NCBI GenBank assembly: GCA_963770535.1 | Contig: CAVYPZ010000004.1 | Span: 930,001-994,000 of the forward strand | From: RYN-230 sp963770535 | GTDB taxonomy: Bacteria > Actinomycetota > Actinomycetes > Streptosporangiales > Streptosporangiaceae | Direction of reading: 5' to 3' | Length of the DNA stretch: 64,000 nt | In this document: positions 32,403 through 41,691 of the stretch, one piece after another | How positions within the stretch are numbered: the first letter of the stretch is position 1 | How the letters are laid out: each line of letters opens with the position of its first letter | The notes under the pieces: generated by a model | The model's input: the letters and a program-made list of their open reading frames with translations, nothing else | What the model was told of the DNA's origin: nothing | Database searches by the model: none | Translations under genes and position numbers: made by a program

Positions 32403-34228
32403 GTGACGAGCGACGAGACCAGACGGCAGGCCGAGGCGCACGGGGTGGCGACCGGCTACCGGGACTGGCACGGGCGGCGGGTCGAGGTGAGCCAGCGGAC
32501 GCTCGACGCCATCCTGGCCGCGCTGGGCGAGACCCCGGATGAGGGCGTGACGATCCCGGCCGTCCCGGACGTGGCCGGGACGGGGGACGGGCCCGTGGTG
32601 CCCGGCCCGGCGGACCGGTCCTGGGGCTTCGCGGTGCAGCTCTACTCGCTGCGCTCCCGCCAGTCGTGGGGTTTCGGGGACCTGGGCGACCTGGCCGACC
32701 TGGCCGCGTGGAGCGCCAGTGATCTGGGGGCCGGGTTCATCCTGATCAACCCGCTGCACGCGGGTGAGCCGCTGCCGCCCCTGAGCCAGTCCCCGTACCT
32801 GCCGATGAGCCGGCGTTTCACCAGCCCGCTGTACCTGCGGATCGAGGACATCCCCGAGTACGCGCGGCTCACGGCGGGGGACCGGGTGCGCATCGACTCC
32901 CTCGCCGCCCCGTTGCGGGCCCGCAACTCCACCAGCGAGCTGCTCGACCGGGACAGCGTCTGGCGGGCCAAGCGGACCGCCCTGCAGATCATCTACCGGC
33001 AGCCGATGACCGCGCAGCGCCGCGCCGAGTTCGACGCTTACCGGCGCCGCGAGGGGGAGCCGCTGGAGGACTGGGGTCTGTGGTGCGCGCTGGCCGAGAT
33101 CCATGGGCCGGACTGGCGGTCATGGCCGGAGCCGCTGCGCGCGGTGGGCTCGGCCGAGGTGGCGGCCGAGCGGGCCCGGCTGTCCGGCCAGGCCCTGTTC
33201 CACGCCTGGCTGCAGTGGCTCGCGGACGGGCAGCTGGCCGCCGCCCAGGACGCGGCGCGGGCGGCCGGGATGGGCATCGGCATCATCCGGGATGTGGCGG
33301 TCGGCTGTCACCCAGGCGGCGCGGACGCCTGGGCCTGGCGCGACGTGATGGTCTCCGGGGTCAGCGTGGGGGCACCCCCGGACGAGTTCAACCAGCGCGG
33401 CCAGGACTGGAACCAGCCGCCGTGGCATCCGCAGCGGCTGGCCGCCCAGGGATATGCGCCGCTGGCCGACCTGGTCCACTCGGCCCTGCGGCACGCCGGC
33501 GGACTGCGCGTCGATCACGTCATGGGCCTGTTCCGGCTCTGGTGGGTGCCGTCGGGAATGAGCCCGGACCAGGGCACCTACGTGCGGTACGACCACGAGG
33601 CCATGCTCGGCGTGCTGGCCGGCCAGGCCGTGTCGGCTGGTGCACTGGCCATCGGCGAGGATCTGGGCACCGTGGACCCATGGATCCGCGAGGACCTGGC
33701 CGACCGGGGGGTGCTCGGGACCGCCATGCTCTGGTTCGAGCGCGGCCCGGACGGGGCGCCGCTCCCGCCGGGCAAATGGCGCCGCAACTGCCTGGCCATG
33801 GTGGGCACGCACGACGTGCCGCCGATCGCGGCGTTCGTGACCGGGGAGCAGGTGGAGCTGCGTTCCCGGCTCGGCCTGCTCACCCGCTCCTACCGGGAGG
33901 AGAGCGAGGAGTCCGACGCCGTGGTCCGGGCCTGGCAGGACGTGCTGGAGTCCGAGGGGCTGCTGCCGGCCGGGGCCGGCCCAGCCCGGCCGAGTTCACC
34001 GTGGCCTGTTATGCGTTCCTGGCCCGCACCCCGGCCCTGCTCGTCGGGGTGTCGCTGGCCGACGCGGTAGGGGACCGGCGGCCGCAGAACATCCCCGGGA
34101 CCACGGATGAGTACCCGAACTGGCGGGTCCCGCTGTGTGACGGTGAGGGCCGGGCGGTGTCCCTGGACGACCTGGCGGACTCCCGCACGGTGCGTGCGGT
34201 GGCCCGGGCGGTCGCCAGCCACGCGTGA
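32403..34228 (+). CDS. malQ: 4-alpha-glucanotransferase (GH77), one frameshift
   Basis: Disproportionating enzyme of maltose/glycogen metabolism in the cytoplasm. Motifs: AVQLYSLRSRQSWGFGDLGD near the N terminus, nucleophile Asp in LRVDHVMGLFRLWW, acid/base Glu in IGEDLGTV, and NCLAMVGTHDVPP. From GTG at 32403 the frame is open to about 33985, then the family C terminus (FTVACYAFLARTPALLVGVS, then GTTDEYPNWRVPL) continues in another frame to the TGA at 34226-34228, which overlaps the GTG of the next gene. The shift lies in a GC run and is probably a missing base. Actinobacterial MalQ is usually longer; this is a short form. Confidence 0.88.
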
Positions 34229-35589
34229 CGCGGCGCCCGGGTCCCGGCAGCCTGTGGCGGGACCGGGGCTTCACCGTCTTCCTGACGGCGCAGACCCTCT
34301 CGGTCGCCGGGGACTCGTTCGCCCTCATCGCGGTCCCGCTGCTCGTGCTGCGGGCGACCGGCTCGGTCGCGCAGATGGGCCTGCTGACCGGGTTGGCGGG
34401 CGCCGCGGCGGTGGTCGCGGGCATCTTCGCCGGGATCCTGGCCGACCGGCTCGACCGCTGGAACCTCATGGCGGCCTGCGACGTGTCCCGGATGGTCCTG
34501 TACGGCCTCATCCCGCTGGCCTGGGCCTTCCACCCGGAGGTCTGGCTCCTCTACGTGATCCTGCCGGTCTGCGCCGCGATCGGCATGATCTTCCAGGTCG
34601 GCTACGTGACCGTGGTCCCGGCCCTGTCCGGCCCCAGCCGGATAACCGAAGCCAATGGCCTCCTCTATGGCGCCGCTTCCGCAGCCGGGATCGCCGGCCC
34701 GCTCCTCGCCGGTGTGGTATCGGCCCTCCTCGGCCCCGCCGGGGCCATCGGCGTCGACGCGGCCAGCTTCGCCGTCTCCGCGGCGGGCGTGCTCGTCGTA
34801 CGCCATGAACTGTCCTCGCGCCGCCAGGAAAGGACGGACTCCCGTGCGCCCGCGGGGGCGGTCTCGCCTGGCTGCTCCGCAACGCCTGGCGAGACGGCCA
34901 CACCGGGCGCCTCCGGCGCTGCGTCCCCCGGCGGGCCGGTGGCCGGCCATCCCGGCGCGGCCGGGGCCTGGCGGGAGCTGCTGGCCGGGGCGCGGTTCCT
35001 CTGGCAGCACCCCGCGCTGCGGGCGCTGACCGTCCTGCTGACGTTCTTCATCTTCGCCACCTACGGCCTGCCCGACGTGCTCATCTACTACCTCAAGCAC
35101 GGCCTGGGCCAGGGGGACGGCGTGGTCGGGCTGGTGCTGGCCATCGCTGCGCTCGGCACCGTCGCGGGCGCGCTGGCCGTGGCACCCTTGCGCCGCAGGC
35201 TGGGGTTCGGGGCCTGCTGGACCGGCGCGGTGGTGCTGTGCGGGCTGGCCATCGGCAGCCTGGGCGCGACCGGGAGTGTCCCGGCCGTGGCCGTGCTGGC
35301 CGCCCTCTACCTGGGCTGCATCAGCGTGGCCGGAATCTGCTCGATGTCCCTGCGCCAGGAAGTGACCCCGGACCACCTGCTGGGCCGGGTCACCGCCGCC
35401 TTCTGGACCATCCACTTCTCCCTGGGCCCAGCGGGAGCCGCCCTGCTCACCTGGGCCGCCGGCCACTACGGCGTGCTGGCAGCCTGTGTCGCCAGCGGCG
35501 CAGCGTGCCTCGTGATCGGCGCGATCGCCCTGGTCACGCCGATCCGTGGCCGGGCCCCACGGGCCGGTGTGACCGTAGCCGGGACCTGA
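34225..35589 (+). CDS. MFS transporter (drug-exporter-like)
   Basis: Major facilitator protein of 454 residues with about twelve hydrophobic segments. The loop 2-3 signature GILADRLDRWNLMAACDVSR and the repeated-half motif LRQEVTPDHLLGRVTAAFW fit the MFS_3/enterobactin-exporter-like group. The central cytoplasmic loop (about residues 200-250) is a Pro/Gly/Thr-rich insert. GTG at 34225 overlaps the malQ stop as GTGA. Substrate unknown. Confidence 0.88.
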   Translation: MTRRPGPGSLWRDRGFTVFLTAQTLSVAGDSFALIAVPLLVLRATGSVAQMGLLTGLAGAAAVVAGIFAGILADRLDRWNLMAACDVSRMVLYGLIPLAWAFHPEVWLLYVILPVCAAIGMIFQVGYVTVVPALSGPSRITEANGLLYGAASAAGIAGPLLAGVVSALLGPAGAIGVDAASFAVSAAGVLVVRHELSSRRQERTDSRAPAGAVSPGCSATPGETATPGASGAASPGGPVAGHPGAAGAWRELLAGARFLWQHPALRALTVLLTFFIFATYGLPDVLIYYLKHGLGQGDGVVGLVLAIAALGTVAGALAVAPLRRRLGFGACWTGAVVLCGLAIGSLGATGSVPAVAVLAALYLGCISVAGICSMSLRQEVTPDHLLGRVTAAFWTIHFSLGPAGAALLTWAAGHYGVLAACVASGAACLVIGAIALVTPIRGRAPRAGVTVAGT

Positions 35590-35624
35590 CCAGGGTGAGA
35601 GAGCGGCAAGCTGCCCGCGACTGA

Positions 35625-36950
35625 TCAGGCCCGGCTCGTGACCTTGGTGATGGGCGCGATCTTGTAGCTGCCGTCCAGCACGGCGGCCTGCGGCTGGTAC
35701 AGGCGCATGATCGGCCGGAACGGTGCGGCCGGGGCGGGCAGCCAGTTGCTGGTGTCGGCGGGCTGCTCATGCTGGATCACGATCGTGAGCGACCCGTCGC
35801 TGTCGCGGCGCAGTCCGGGCGTGCGGTCGCCGATGGAGTAGCGGCCGATCGGGTTGGCGACCAGGTAGAAGTCCGGCAGGTCGTACATCGTGAGGGACCA
35901 GAAGGCATCGACCGGCGGGTCCTTCTCCAGCCGCAGGACGTAGCGGTGGTGCCCGTCGAGCTGGTCGCCGTCGGCGTCGGTGTAGGTCATCGGGTAGGCC
36001 GCCTCATACCCGTGATTGCCCCACAAGCCGCCGCGGGCGGCCAGCGCCCGGGCCAGGTAGCTCGCGCCGCGGTCGCCGATCCGCCACGCCGGGTCGCTGA
36101 TCGTGCCCGGGCCCAGGTGATCCAGGTTGTAGTCGAACATGTGGAAGGTGAGCGTCCAGCCGTTGACGACCGGGGCGAGGCCGCCTGCCCTGAGGGCCGT
36201 TTCCATCTGCTGCTTCGCGGCCTCCGCGCCCGCCTCCAGTGCCCTGGCCAGGGCTGGCGGGCAGTCGGCGTAGGGCGAGGCCGGGTCGAGCAGGCCGAGC
36301 GGGGCGAACCGCTGCTGGTAGGCGCGGTCCGGCCCGGACGGGGGGAAGGCCTGCATCCAGGTTCGCAGCTGCTCGAAAAACGCCAGCCCGGCGGGGACCG
36401 CAGCCGGGGCCGGGATGCCTTTCAGCGGCGCCGGGGTGCCGTACGGCTCCAGCGACAGCCCGCTTTGCAGCGCCCGGACGGCCTCCAGGTCAGCCAGGCC
36501 ATGGCAGGCCCAGCGGCCCACGATCGTGGCCACATGGGTCGGGAACTCGATCACCGTGGTTCCGTCCGGCGCGGCCGCCTGCCATCCCGGCGGGACCAGC
36601 AGGAAGGAGCCTGCTGCGGTCCCGGTCGCCCGGCGGCCCACGTAGGCGAAGTTATTGGTCCACGCATCGACGAACTGCAGCACGTAGTACCGCCCGGCCG
36701 TGTCCGGCACGCGCAGCAGCACCGGACCGCCGCTCACATCGACCTGAGCGATGGAGTAGATGGTGTCGTTGTTGATCGACACGAACCGGTCCTCCGGCCC
36801 GGCCAGCTTCGACGCGTGGCTGAAGCTGTTGAACGGAGCCGGCTCGAGCAACCCCATCTTGGTCTCGCCGCCGGCCGCCTGCACGTCTACGACCAGCGGG
36901 AAGCCGTACACGTAGGCATCAGCGGCCAGCGCCGCCAGGTCATCACTCAA
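35625..36950 (-). CDS. DUF1254/DUF1214 domain protein
   Basis: Protein of 441 residues with the DUF1254 half first (AADAYVYGFPLVVDVQ, FVSINNDTIYSIAQVDVSGG, YYVLQFVDAWTNNFAYVGRR) and the DUF1214 half last (YEAAYPMTYTDADGDQLDG, then DAFWSLTMYDLPDFYLVANP, RYSIGDRTPGL and NWLPAPAAPFRPIMRLYQP). Both domains are widespread and of unknown biochemical role. ATG at 36950. Unlike many relatives, no signal peptide is visible. It is monocistronic, 69 bases below pepN's stop on the same strand. Confidence 0.9.
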   Translation of the reverse strand: MSDDLAALAADAYVYGFPLVVDVQAAGGETKMGLLEPAPFNSFSHASKLAGPEDRFVSINNDTIYSIAQVDVSGGPVLLRVPDTAGRYYVLQFVDAWTNNFAYVGRRATGTAAGSFLLVPPGWQAAAPDGTTVIEFPTHVATIVGRWACHGLADLEAVRALQSGLSLEPYGTPAPLKGIPAPAAVPAGLAFFEQLRTWMQAFPPSGPDRAYQQRFAPLGLLDPASPYADCPPALARALEAGAEAAKQQMETALRAGGLAPVVNGWTLTFHMFDYNLDHLGPGTISDPAWRIGDRGASYLARALAARGGLWGNHGYEAAYPMTYTDADGDQLDGHHRYVLRLEKDPPVDAFWSLTMYDLPDFYLVANPIGRYSIGDRTPGLRRDSDGSLTIVIQHEQPADTSNWLPAPAAPFRPIMRLYQPQAAVLDGSYKIAPITKVTSRA

Positions 36951-37019
36951 AGCTGGTCCCCATGTCCGCTAACAGGTAGCAGCATCGTCGCACTCGCCGG
37001 CCCCGGCCAGCGCCGCGGG

Positions 37020-39563
37020 TCAGGGTGTGGCGGTGTTCTCCTGGCGGTCGCGGGCCTGGCAGCGCAGGGCCCGCTGGACGGCGTCCCGGCATTCCAGGAG
37101 CAGCCGGCGCAGCGAGGCGGGCGGGTCGGCTTCGGCGATGTAGGAGTCGGTGAGCTCCACCGTGTGCTCCGAGATCTGGGTCAGCGGGTAGGCGTTCGAG
37201 GCGAACCACTGGGCCATGTCGCTGCCCCAGTCCCGCCACACGTCACCGACCACCGCGAAGTACCGGGTGGCGTACGGCTCGAGGAGATCAGCCTGGTCAG
37301 GGTCGGCGAAGCCGTTCAGTGTGGCGCGGAACGTGGCGTTCGGGAGCGTGCCGCTGACGATCGCCTGCCACGCCGCCTCCTTGGCCGCGGCCTCCGGGAT
37401 CGCGGCCCGGCACGTGGCGGCCCGCCGCTCGCCCGCGTCGGTGGCGTCGCGGTGCAGTTCCGCGTCGATCTCGGCCGGGCCGGCGGCGCCGCGGCTGCAC
37501 AGCCGGTGCAGCAGCCGCCAGCGCAGCTCGGTGTCGATCACCAGGCCGTCCATGTACGCCGACCCGTTCAGCAGCCCGCTGAGCAGGGCCAGGTCGCTCG
37601 GCGACGAGGCCAGGCTCGCGAACGCCTGCAGGTAGGCAAGCTGCCGGTCCGAGCCGGGCGCGGCCCGCTCGGCCAGGCCGAGCAGGGTGCCTGCCGCCTG
37701 GTCGGCGCCGTGCTCCCGCCACGCCGGGTCGGCGAACCGGCGCAGCGCCGCGCCGGCCTGGCGCAGCAGGGTCTGCACGACGGAGATCTCGTCGGCGTGA
37801 TCGACCCCCGACGACACCAGCCGCACGTAGTCCCGGGCCGCGAGTTCGGCGTCCCGGCACATGTCCCACGCGGCGGCCCAGCAGAGCGCGGCGGGCAGCG
37901 ACTCGGTGAATTCCCCGATGCTGGCGATGAGCGTGGCCAGCGACCGGCCGTCCAGCCGGATCTTCGCGTAGGTCAGGTCGTCGTCGTTGACCAGCACCAG
38001 GTCGGGCAGGGGCTCGCCGGCCAGCGAGTCCAGGACGGTGCGCTCGCCCGCGATGTCCGCCTCCACCCGGCGCCGCCGGGTCAGCCCGGCGCCGGTGAGG
38101 TCATACAGGCCGACCGCGATGCGGTGCGCCCGGAGCACCGGGTGGCTCGCAGGCGCGGACTGCAGCACCGCGAACTCGGTGATCTGGCCGTCCTCGCCGA
38201 GGTCGTACTCCGGCCGGAGAGTGTTCACCCCGGCCGTCTCGAGCCACTGCTTGGACCAGCCGGACAGTTCCCGCCCCGACGTCTCCTCCAGGGCACCCAG
38301 CAGGTCGGCCAGTGTCGCGTTCCCCCAGGCGTGCTCGGCGAAGTAGCGCCGCACCCCGGCCAGGAACTGATCCCGGCCCACGTAGGCGACGAGCTGCTTG
38401 AGCACCGACGCGCCCTTGGCGTAGGTAATCCCGTCGAAGTTGACCTCGACCGCGGCGATGTCGGGGATGTCTGCGGCGATCGGGTGCGTGGAGGGCAGCT
38501 GGTCCTGCTGGTAAGCCCAGGCCTTGTGGAGCTGGCAGAACGTGGTCCACGCCGTCGGCCACCGGGTGGCCTCGGCCTGCGCCAGGGCGGAGGCCCAGGT
38601 GGCGAAGGACTCGTTCAGCCACAGGTCGTCCCACCAGCGCATGGTGACCAGGTCACCGAACCACATGTGCGCCATCTCGTGCAGGATCGTGTCGCCGCGC
38701 AGCTCGCGGGCGAAGTCGGTGACCCGGGACCGGAACACGTAGTCCTCAAGGAAGGTCACGCAGCCGGCGTTCTCCATCGCGCCGGCCTTGAACTCCGGCA
38801 CGAAGACCTGGTCGTACTTGCCGAACGGGTAGCGCACCCCGAACGCGTCGTGGAAGAAGTCGAAGCCCTGCCTGGTCACCTCGAAGATCTCCCCGGGATC
38901 CAGGTAACCGGCCAGCGAGCGGCGGCAGTAGATGCCCAGCGGGATACCGTCATGCTCGCTCGTGACCTGGTGGTACGGGCCGGCCACGATGGCCGTGATG
39001 TAGGTGGACATCACCGGCGACGGGGGGAAGCGCCAGCGCCGCGCGCCCCCGGCCACGGGCTCGCCGGGCCCCTCGGCGGCCATGTTGGACAGGACCAGCC
39101 ACTCCCCGGGGGCGATCACCGAGAACTCGAAGACGGCCTTCAGGTCAGGCTGGTCGAAGCAGGCGTAGACCCGGTGCGCGTCGAAGGTTTCCAGGTCGGA
39201 GTACAAGTAGACGCCACCGTCGGTGGGGTCGGTGAAACGGTGCAGGCCCTCCCCGCTGCGCGAGTAGGAGCACTCGGCGACCACACGCAGCTCGTTGTCC
39301 GCCTGGAGACCGTCGAGGGTGATCCGGTTGCCATCGAACGCGGTGCGGCTGACCGTGACCCCGTTCAGGACGATCTCCCGGACGGCCGGGGCGGTCAGCT
39401 CGATGAAGCTGGACGCCTCGGGGACGGCGCACTGGAAGCGGACCGTGCTGGTGGACAGGAAGGTGCCGGCGTCGTCCGTCAGGTCCAGTTCGACCTGGTA
39501 CGAGCCCACGCCGAGGAGTTGCCGCCGGTCACGAGCTTCCTCGCGGGTGAGATTGTTCGCCAC
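37020..39563 (-). CDS. pepN: Aminopeptidase N (M1 family)
   Basis: Zinc aminopeptidase of 847 residues removing N-terminal residues from peptides in the cytoplasm. The GAMEN exopeptidase motif appears as KAGAMENAGC, and the zinc ligands are His295 and His299 (HEMAH) with Glu318 (LWLNESFA). The C-terminal ERAP1-like helical domain is complete. GTG at 39563 starts at the family N terminus (NLTREEARDRRQLLGVGSY) after AAAGGTG; upstream in-frame codons lack similarity. Frame is intact over its whole 2.5 kb, in contrast to several neighbours. Confidence 0.96.
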   Translation of the reverse strand: MANNLTREEARDRRQLLGVGSYQVELDLTDDAGTFLSTSTVRFQCAVPEASSFIELTAPAVREIVLNGVTVSRTAFDGNRITLDGLQADNELRVVAECSYSRSGEGLHRFTDPTDGGVYLYSDLETFDAHRVYACFDQPDLKAVFEFSVIAPGEWLVLSNMAAEGPGEPVAGGARRWRFPPSPVMSTYITAIVAGPYHQVTSEHDGIPLGIYCRRSLAGYLDPGEIFEVTRQGFDFFHDAFGVRYPFGKYDQVFVPEFKAGAMENAGCVTFLEDYVFRSRVTDFARELRGDTILHEMAHMWFGDLVTMRWWDDLWLNESFATWASALAQAEATRWPTAWTTFCQLHKAWAYQQDQLPSTHPIAADIPDIAAVEVNFDGITYAKGASVLKQLVAYVGRDQFLAGVRRYFAEHAWGNATLADLLGALEETSGRELSGWSKQWLETAGVNTLRPEYDLGEDGQITEFAVLQSAPASHPVLRAHRIAVGLYDLTGAGLTRRRRVEADIAGERTVLDSLAGEPLPDLVLVNDDDLTYAKIRLDGRSLATLIASIGEFTESLPAALCWAAAWDMCRDAELAARDYVRLVSSGVDHADEISVVQTLLRQAGAALRRFADPAWREHGADQAAGTLLGLAERAAPGSDRQLAYLQAFASLASSPSDLALLSGLLNGSAYMDGLVIDTELRWRLLHRLCSRGAAGPAEIDAELHRDATDAGERRAATCRAAIPEAAAKEAAWQAIVSGTLPNATFRATLNGFADPDQADLLEPYATRYFAVVGDVWRDWGSDMAQWFASNAYPLTQISEHTVELTDSYIAEADPPASLRRLLLECRDAVQRALRCQARDRQENTATP

Positions 39564-39802
39564 GTGCCTGGCACCTTTCCTTGTCCACGATGCGGGTGTC
39601 CACTTCCCGGCGACCCGCAGTTCATCCCGGGTGACCGTCCCCGGGCATTTTCCCATGGCCGACGGCGGAATGCGGTTGGCCCCGGGCCGGTTGCAGGCTG
39701 AGTGAGGAGCGGCCGGCATCCCGATGCCCGGCCCGCGGTCCCCGGAAAAGCCTGATCATGACCAGCACGTGGTCGGGCGCCGCCGCGACGAGAAGGAGCC
39801 CC

Positions 39803-40420
39803 ATGCCCGAGCAGGAGCCTACCCCGGTCGATTTCTGGTTTGACCCGCTGTGCCCGTGGGCGTGGATCACGTCCCGCTGGATGCTCGAGGTGGAGCAGGT
39901 CCGGCCGGTTCAGGTCCACTGGCACGTGATGAGCCTGGCGGTGCTGAACGAGGGCAAGGAAGATATGCCTGAGCGTTACCAGGAGCTGATGAAGCAGGCG
40001 TGGGGGCCGGTGCGGGTCGCGATCGCCGCCGAGCAGAAGTACGGGCCTGACGTGCTCGGCCCGCTCTACACCGCGCTGGGCAACCGCTTCCACCACGAGA
40101 AGGCGCCCAAGGACCGCGCCACGATCGAGGCCGCGCTCAGCGAGGCGGGGCTGCCCGCCGAGCTGGCCGACGCGATGGACTCCACCGAGTACGACGAGGC
40201 GGTCCGGGCCTCGCACGCCGAGGGCATCGAGCGCGTGGGCTACGACGTGGGCACCCCGATCATCTCGGTCAACGGCACATCCATCTTCGGCCCGGTCGTC
40301 TCACCCATTCCCCGCGGGGAAGCGGCCGCCAGGCTCTGGGATGGCGTGATGCTGGTCACCCAGACCGACGGTTTCTTCGAGCTCAAGCGCAGCCGGACCC
40401 GCGACCCGATCTTCGACTAG
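39803..40420 (+). CDS. DsbA-like thioredoxin-fold protein, Rv2466c (mycothiol nitroreductase) family
   Basis: Thioredoxin-fold protein of 205 residues. The N terminus VDFWFDPLCPWAWITSRWML carries the active-site motif as CPWA, so only the first Cys is present. Further family blocks are WHVMSLAVLNEG, the helical insert, and GTPIISVNGTSIFGPVVSPI with the cis-Pro. Relatives in mycobacteria reduce substrates with mycothiol; that assignment is by family. ATG at 39803 follows AAGGAG. Divergent from pepN across 239 bases that show no obvious gene. Confidence 0.87.
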   Translation: MPEQEPTPVDFWFDPLCPWAWITSRWMLEVEQVRPVQVHWHVMSLAVLNEGKEDMPERYQELMKQAWGPVRVAIAAEQKYGPDVLGPLYTALGNRFHHEKAPKDRATIEAALSEAGLPAELADAMDSTEYDEAVRASHAEGIERVGYDVGTPIISVNGTSIFGPVVSPIPRGEAAARLWDGVMLVTQTDGFFELKRSRTRDPIFD

Positions 40421-40491
40421 CAGCGGCCTGCCCGGGCCCGGTCTTCGCGGCCGGGTGCGGGCAGCGGCCCGCGTTCTGACAGACTGGCTCG

Positions 40492-40971
40492 GTGCGCGTT
40501 TACTTGGGATCTGACCACGCCGGATACGAGCTCAAGGCGGCCCTGGTCAGGTGGCTGGGCGAAGCCGGCCACCAGGCTGTCGACTGCGGTCCTGCCAGCT
40601 ACAACGCGCAGGACGACTATCCCGTCTACGTGATGCGCGCGGCCAGCTCCGTCGCCGCCGACCCCGGCAGCCTGGGCATCGTGATCGGCGGGTCAGGAAA
40701 CGGGGAGCAGATCGCGGCCAACAAGGTCCGCGGGATCCGGGCCGCGCTCGCCTGGACCCAGGAGACCGCCCGGCTCGCGCGCCTGCATAACGACGCCAAC
40801 ATCCTCAGCCTCGGTGCCCGCATGTACCCCATCCCGGACGCCGTCAGCTTCGCGCAGGTCTTCATCGAGACCGCGTTCTCCGGCGAGCCGCGGCACGCCC
40901 GCCGCCTCCAGATGATCGCCCGCTACGAGGCCACCGGCGAACTCCCCCCCGAGCCCCCGGCCGGCAGCTAG
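40492..40971 (+). CDS. rpiB: Ribose-5-phosphate isomerase B
   Basis: Interconverts ribulose 5-phosphate and ribose 5-phosphate in the pentose phosphate pathway. The 159-residue protein has YLGSDHAGYELK, the phosphate-binding loop GIVIGGSGNGEQIAANKVRG and NDANILSLGAR. In the GGSGNGE loop Ser replaces the catalytic Cys of E. coli RpiB, as is usual in actinobacteria, where Glu serves as base. GTG at 40492. Monocistronic. Confidence 0.95.
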   Translation: MRVYLGSDHAGYELKAALVRWLGEAGHQAVDCGPASYNAQDDYPVYVMRAASSVAADPGSLGIVIGGSGNGEQIAANKVRGIRAALAWTQETARLARLHNDANILSLGARMYPIPDAVSFAQVFIETAFSGEPRHARRLQMIARYEATGELPPEPPAGS

Positions 40972-40993
40972 CTGCCTGGCGGGCTGGCCGCGC

Positions 40994-41561
40994 TCAGCGG
41001 CCGCCCCGCCTCCGGGTCCGGTGCCGCTTGCCCCGCCCGCCGCTGCGTCCCCGTCCCGGCTCCCCGTTCTGCCCCGGCGCCTTCGGCTTGCGTGGTGATT
41101 TCGGCTGCTCCCCGGCGGGGCGGGCGCCGGCCGGGGCGTCGGCCAGCGACCCTGGAGCCTGGGACGCCGCGGCCGGTGACGGCGCCGCCGGTGATTCCGC
41201 CGCGTGGGACGGCGCCGCCGGTGATGCTGCGGCCCGTGACGGCGCCGCCGGTGATTGCGCCGCGGCCGCCGGCGGACGGCGCGGCCGGGGCCCGGGACGG
41301 CGCGGCCGGGGCCCGGGACGGCGCGGCGGGGGGAGCTGCGGCCCGGGAGCTTGCGGCCCGGGATTGAGCGGGCGCGGATGCTCTATCGCGCGCGGCCGGC
41401 CCGGGGCCGCCGGGCTTGCCCGCCCCCGGCGGTTCAGGCCTGGGCAGGCGCGGCCGGGCGGCTGGCCCCCCGCTGCCGGACTCCTCAGCAGCGGCCTCGT
41501 GCTCAGGCCGGGGACGCGACACGTCCCTGGCCCGCATGGCCGCATTAAGCGTGATCTTCAT
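40994..41561 (-). CDS. Low-complexity basic/Ala-Pro-rich protein, probably frameshifted
   Basis: No family assigned. From ATG at 41561 the frame begins MKITLNAAMRARDVSRPRPE, which looks like a genuine conserved N terminus, then becomes Ala/Pro/Gly-rich. Around 41250-41340 a tandem GC repeat causes loss of coherent composition; in the neighbouring minus frame the tail is lysine/arginine-rich (EQPKSPRKPKAPGQNGEPGR) and ends with a basic KRHRTRRRGGR at a TGA (40994-40996). I infer one gene with a frame change in the repeat; the two parts could also be unrelated. Plus-strand frames in the same place lack coherent sequence. Confidence 0.4.
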
Positions 41562-41652
41562 CCCGGGCATGGGCACCCTCCACCGCTACCCTTTCCCGCC
41601 AGCGGTGAATCAGTCCCGCGGGAGATGCCTGAATCGGGCGCGCGAGCCCGCG

Positions 41653-41683
41653 GGGCACGGGCCGCCTTCAGGTGGCCGTGCCC
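41653..41683 (-). terminator. Hairpin downstream of the Eis-like gene
   Basis: Arms GGGCACGG (41653-41660) and CCGTGCCC (41676-41683) continue inward with a second stem and a four-base loop TTCA. It lies 9 bases beyond the acetyltransferase stop on the minus strand. No T-tract, as usual for high-GC terminators. Confidence 0.5.
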
Positions 41684-41691
41684 GGCCCCGC

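Noticed and set aside
35769..39701. Open frame of about 1300 codons on the plus strand across the DUF1254 gene and pepN
   Set aside because: It runs antisense to two well-supported genes, crosses both boundaries and has no domain; it reflects base composition.
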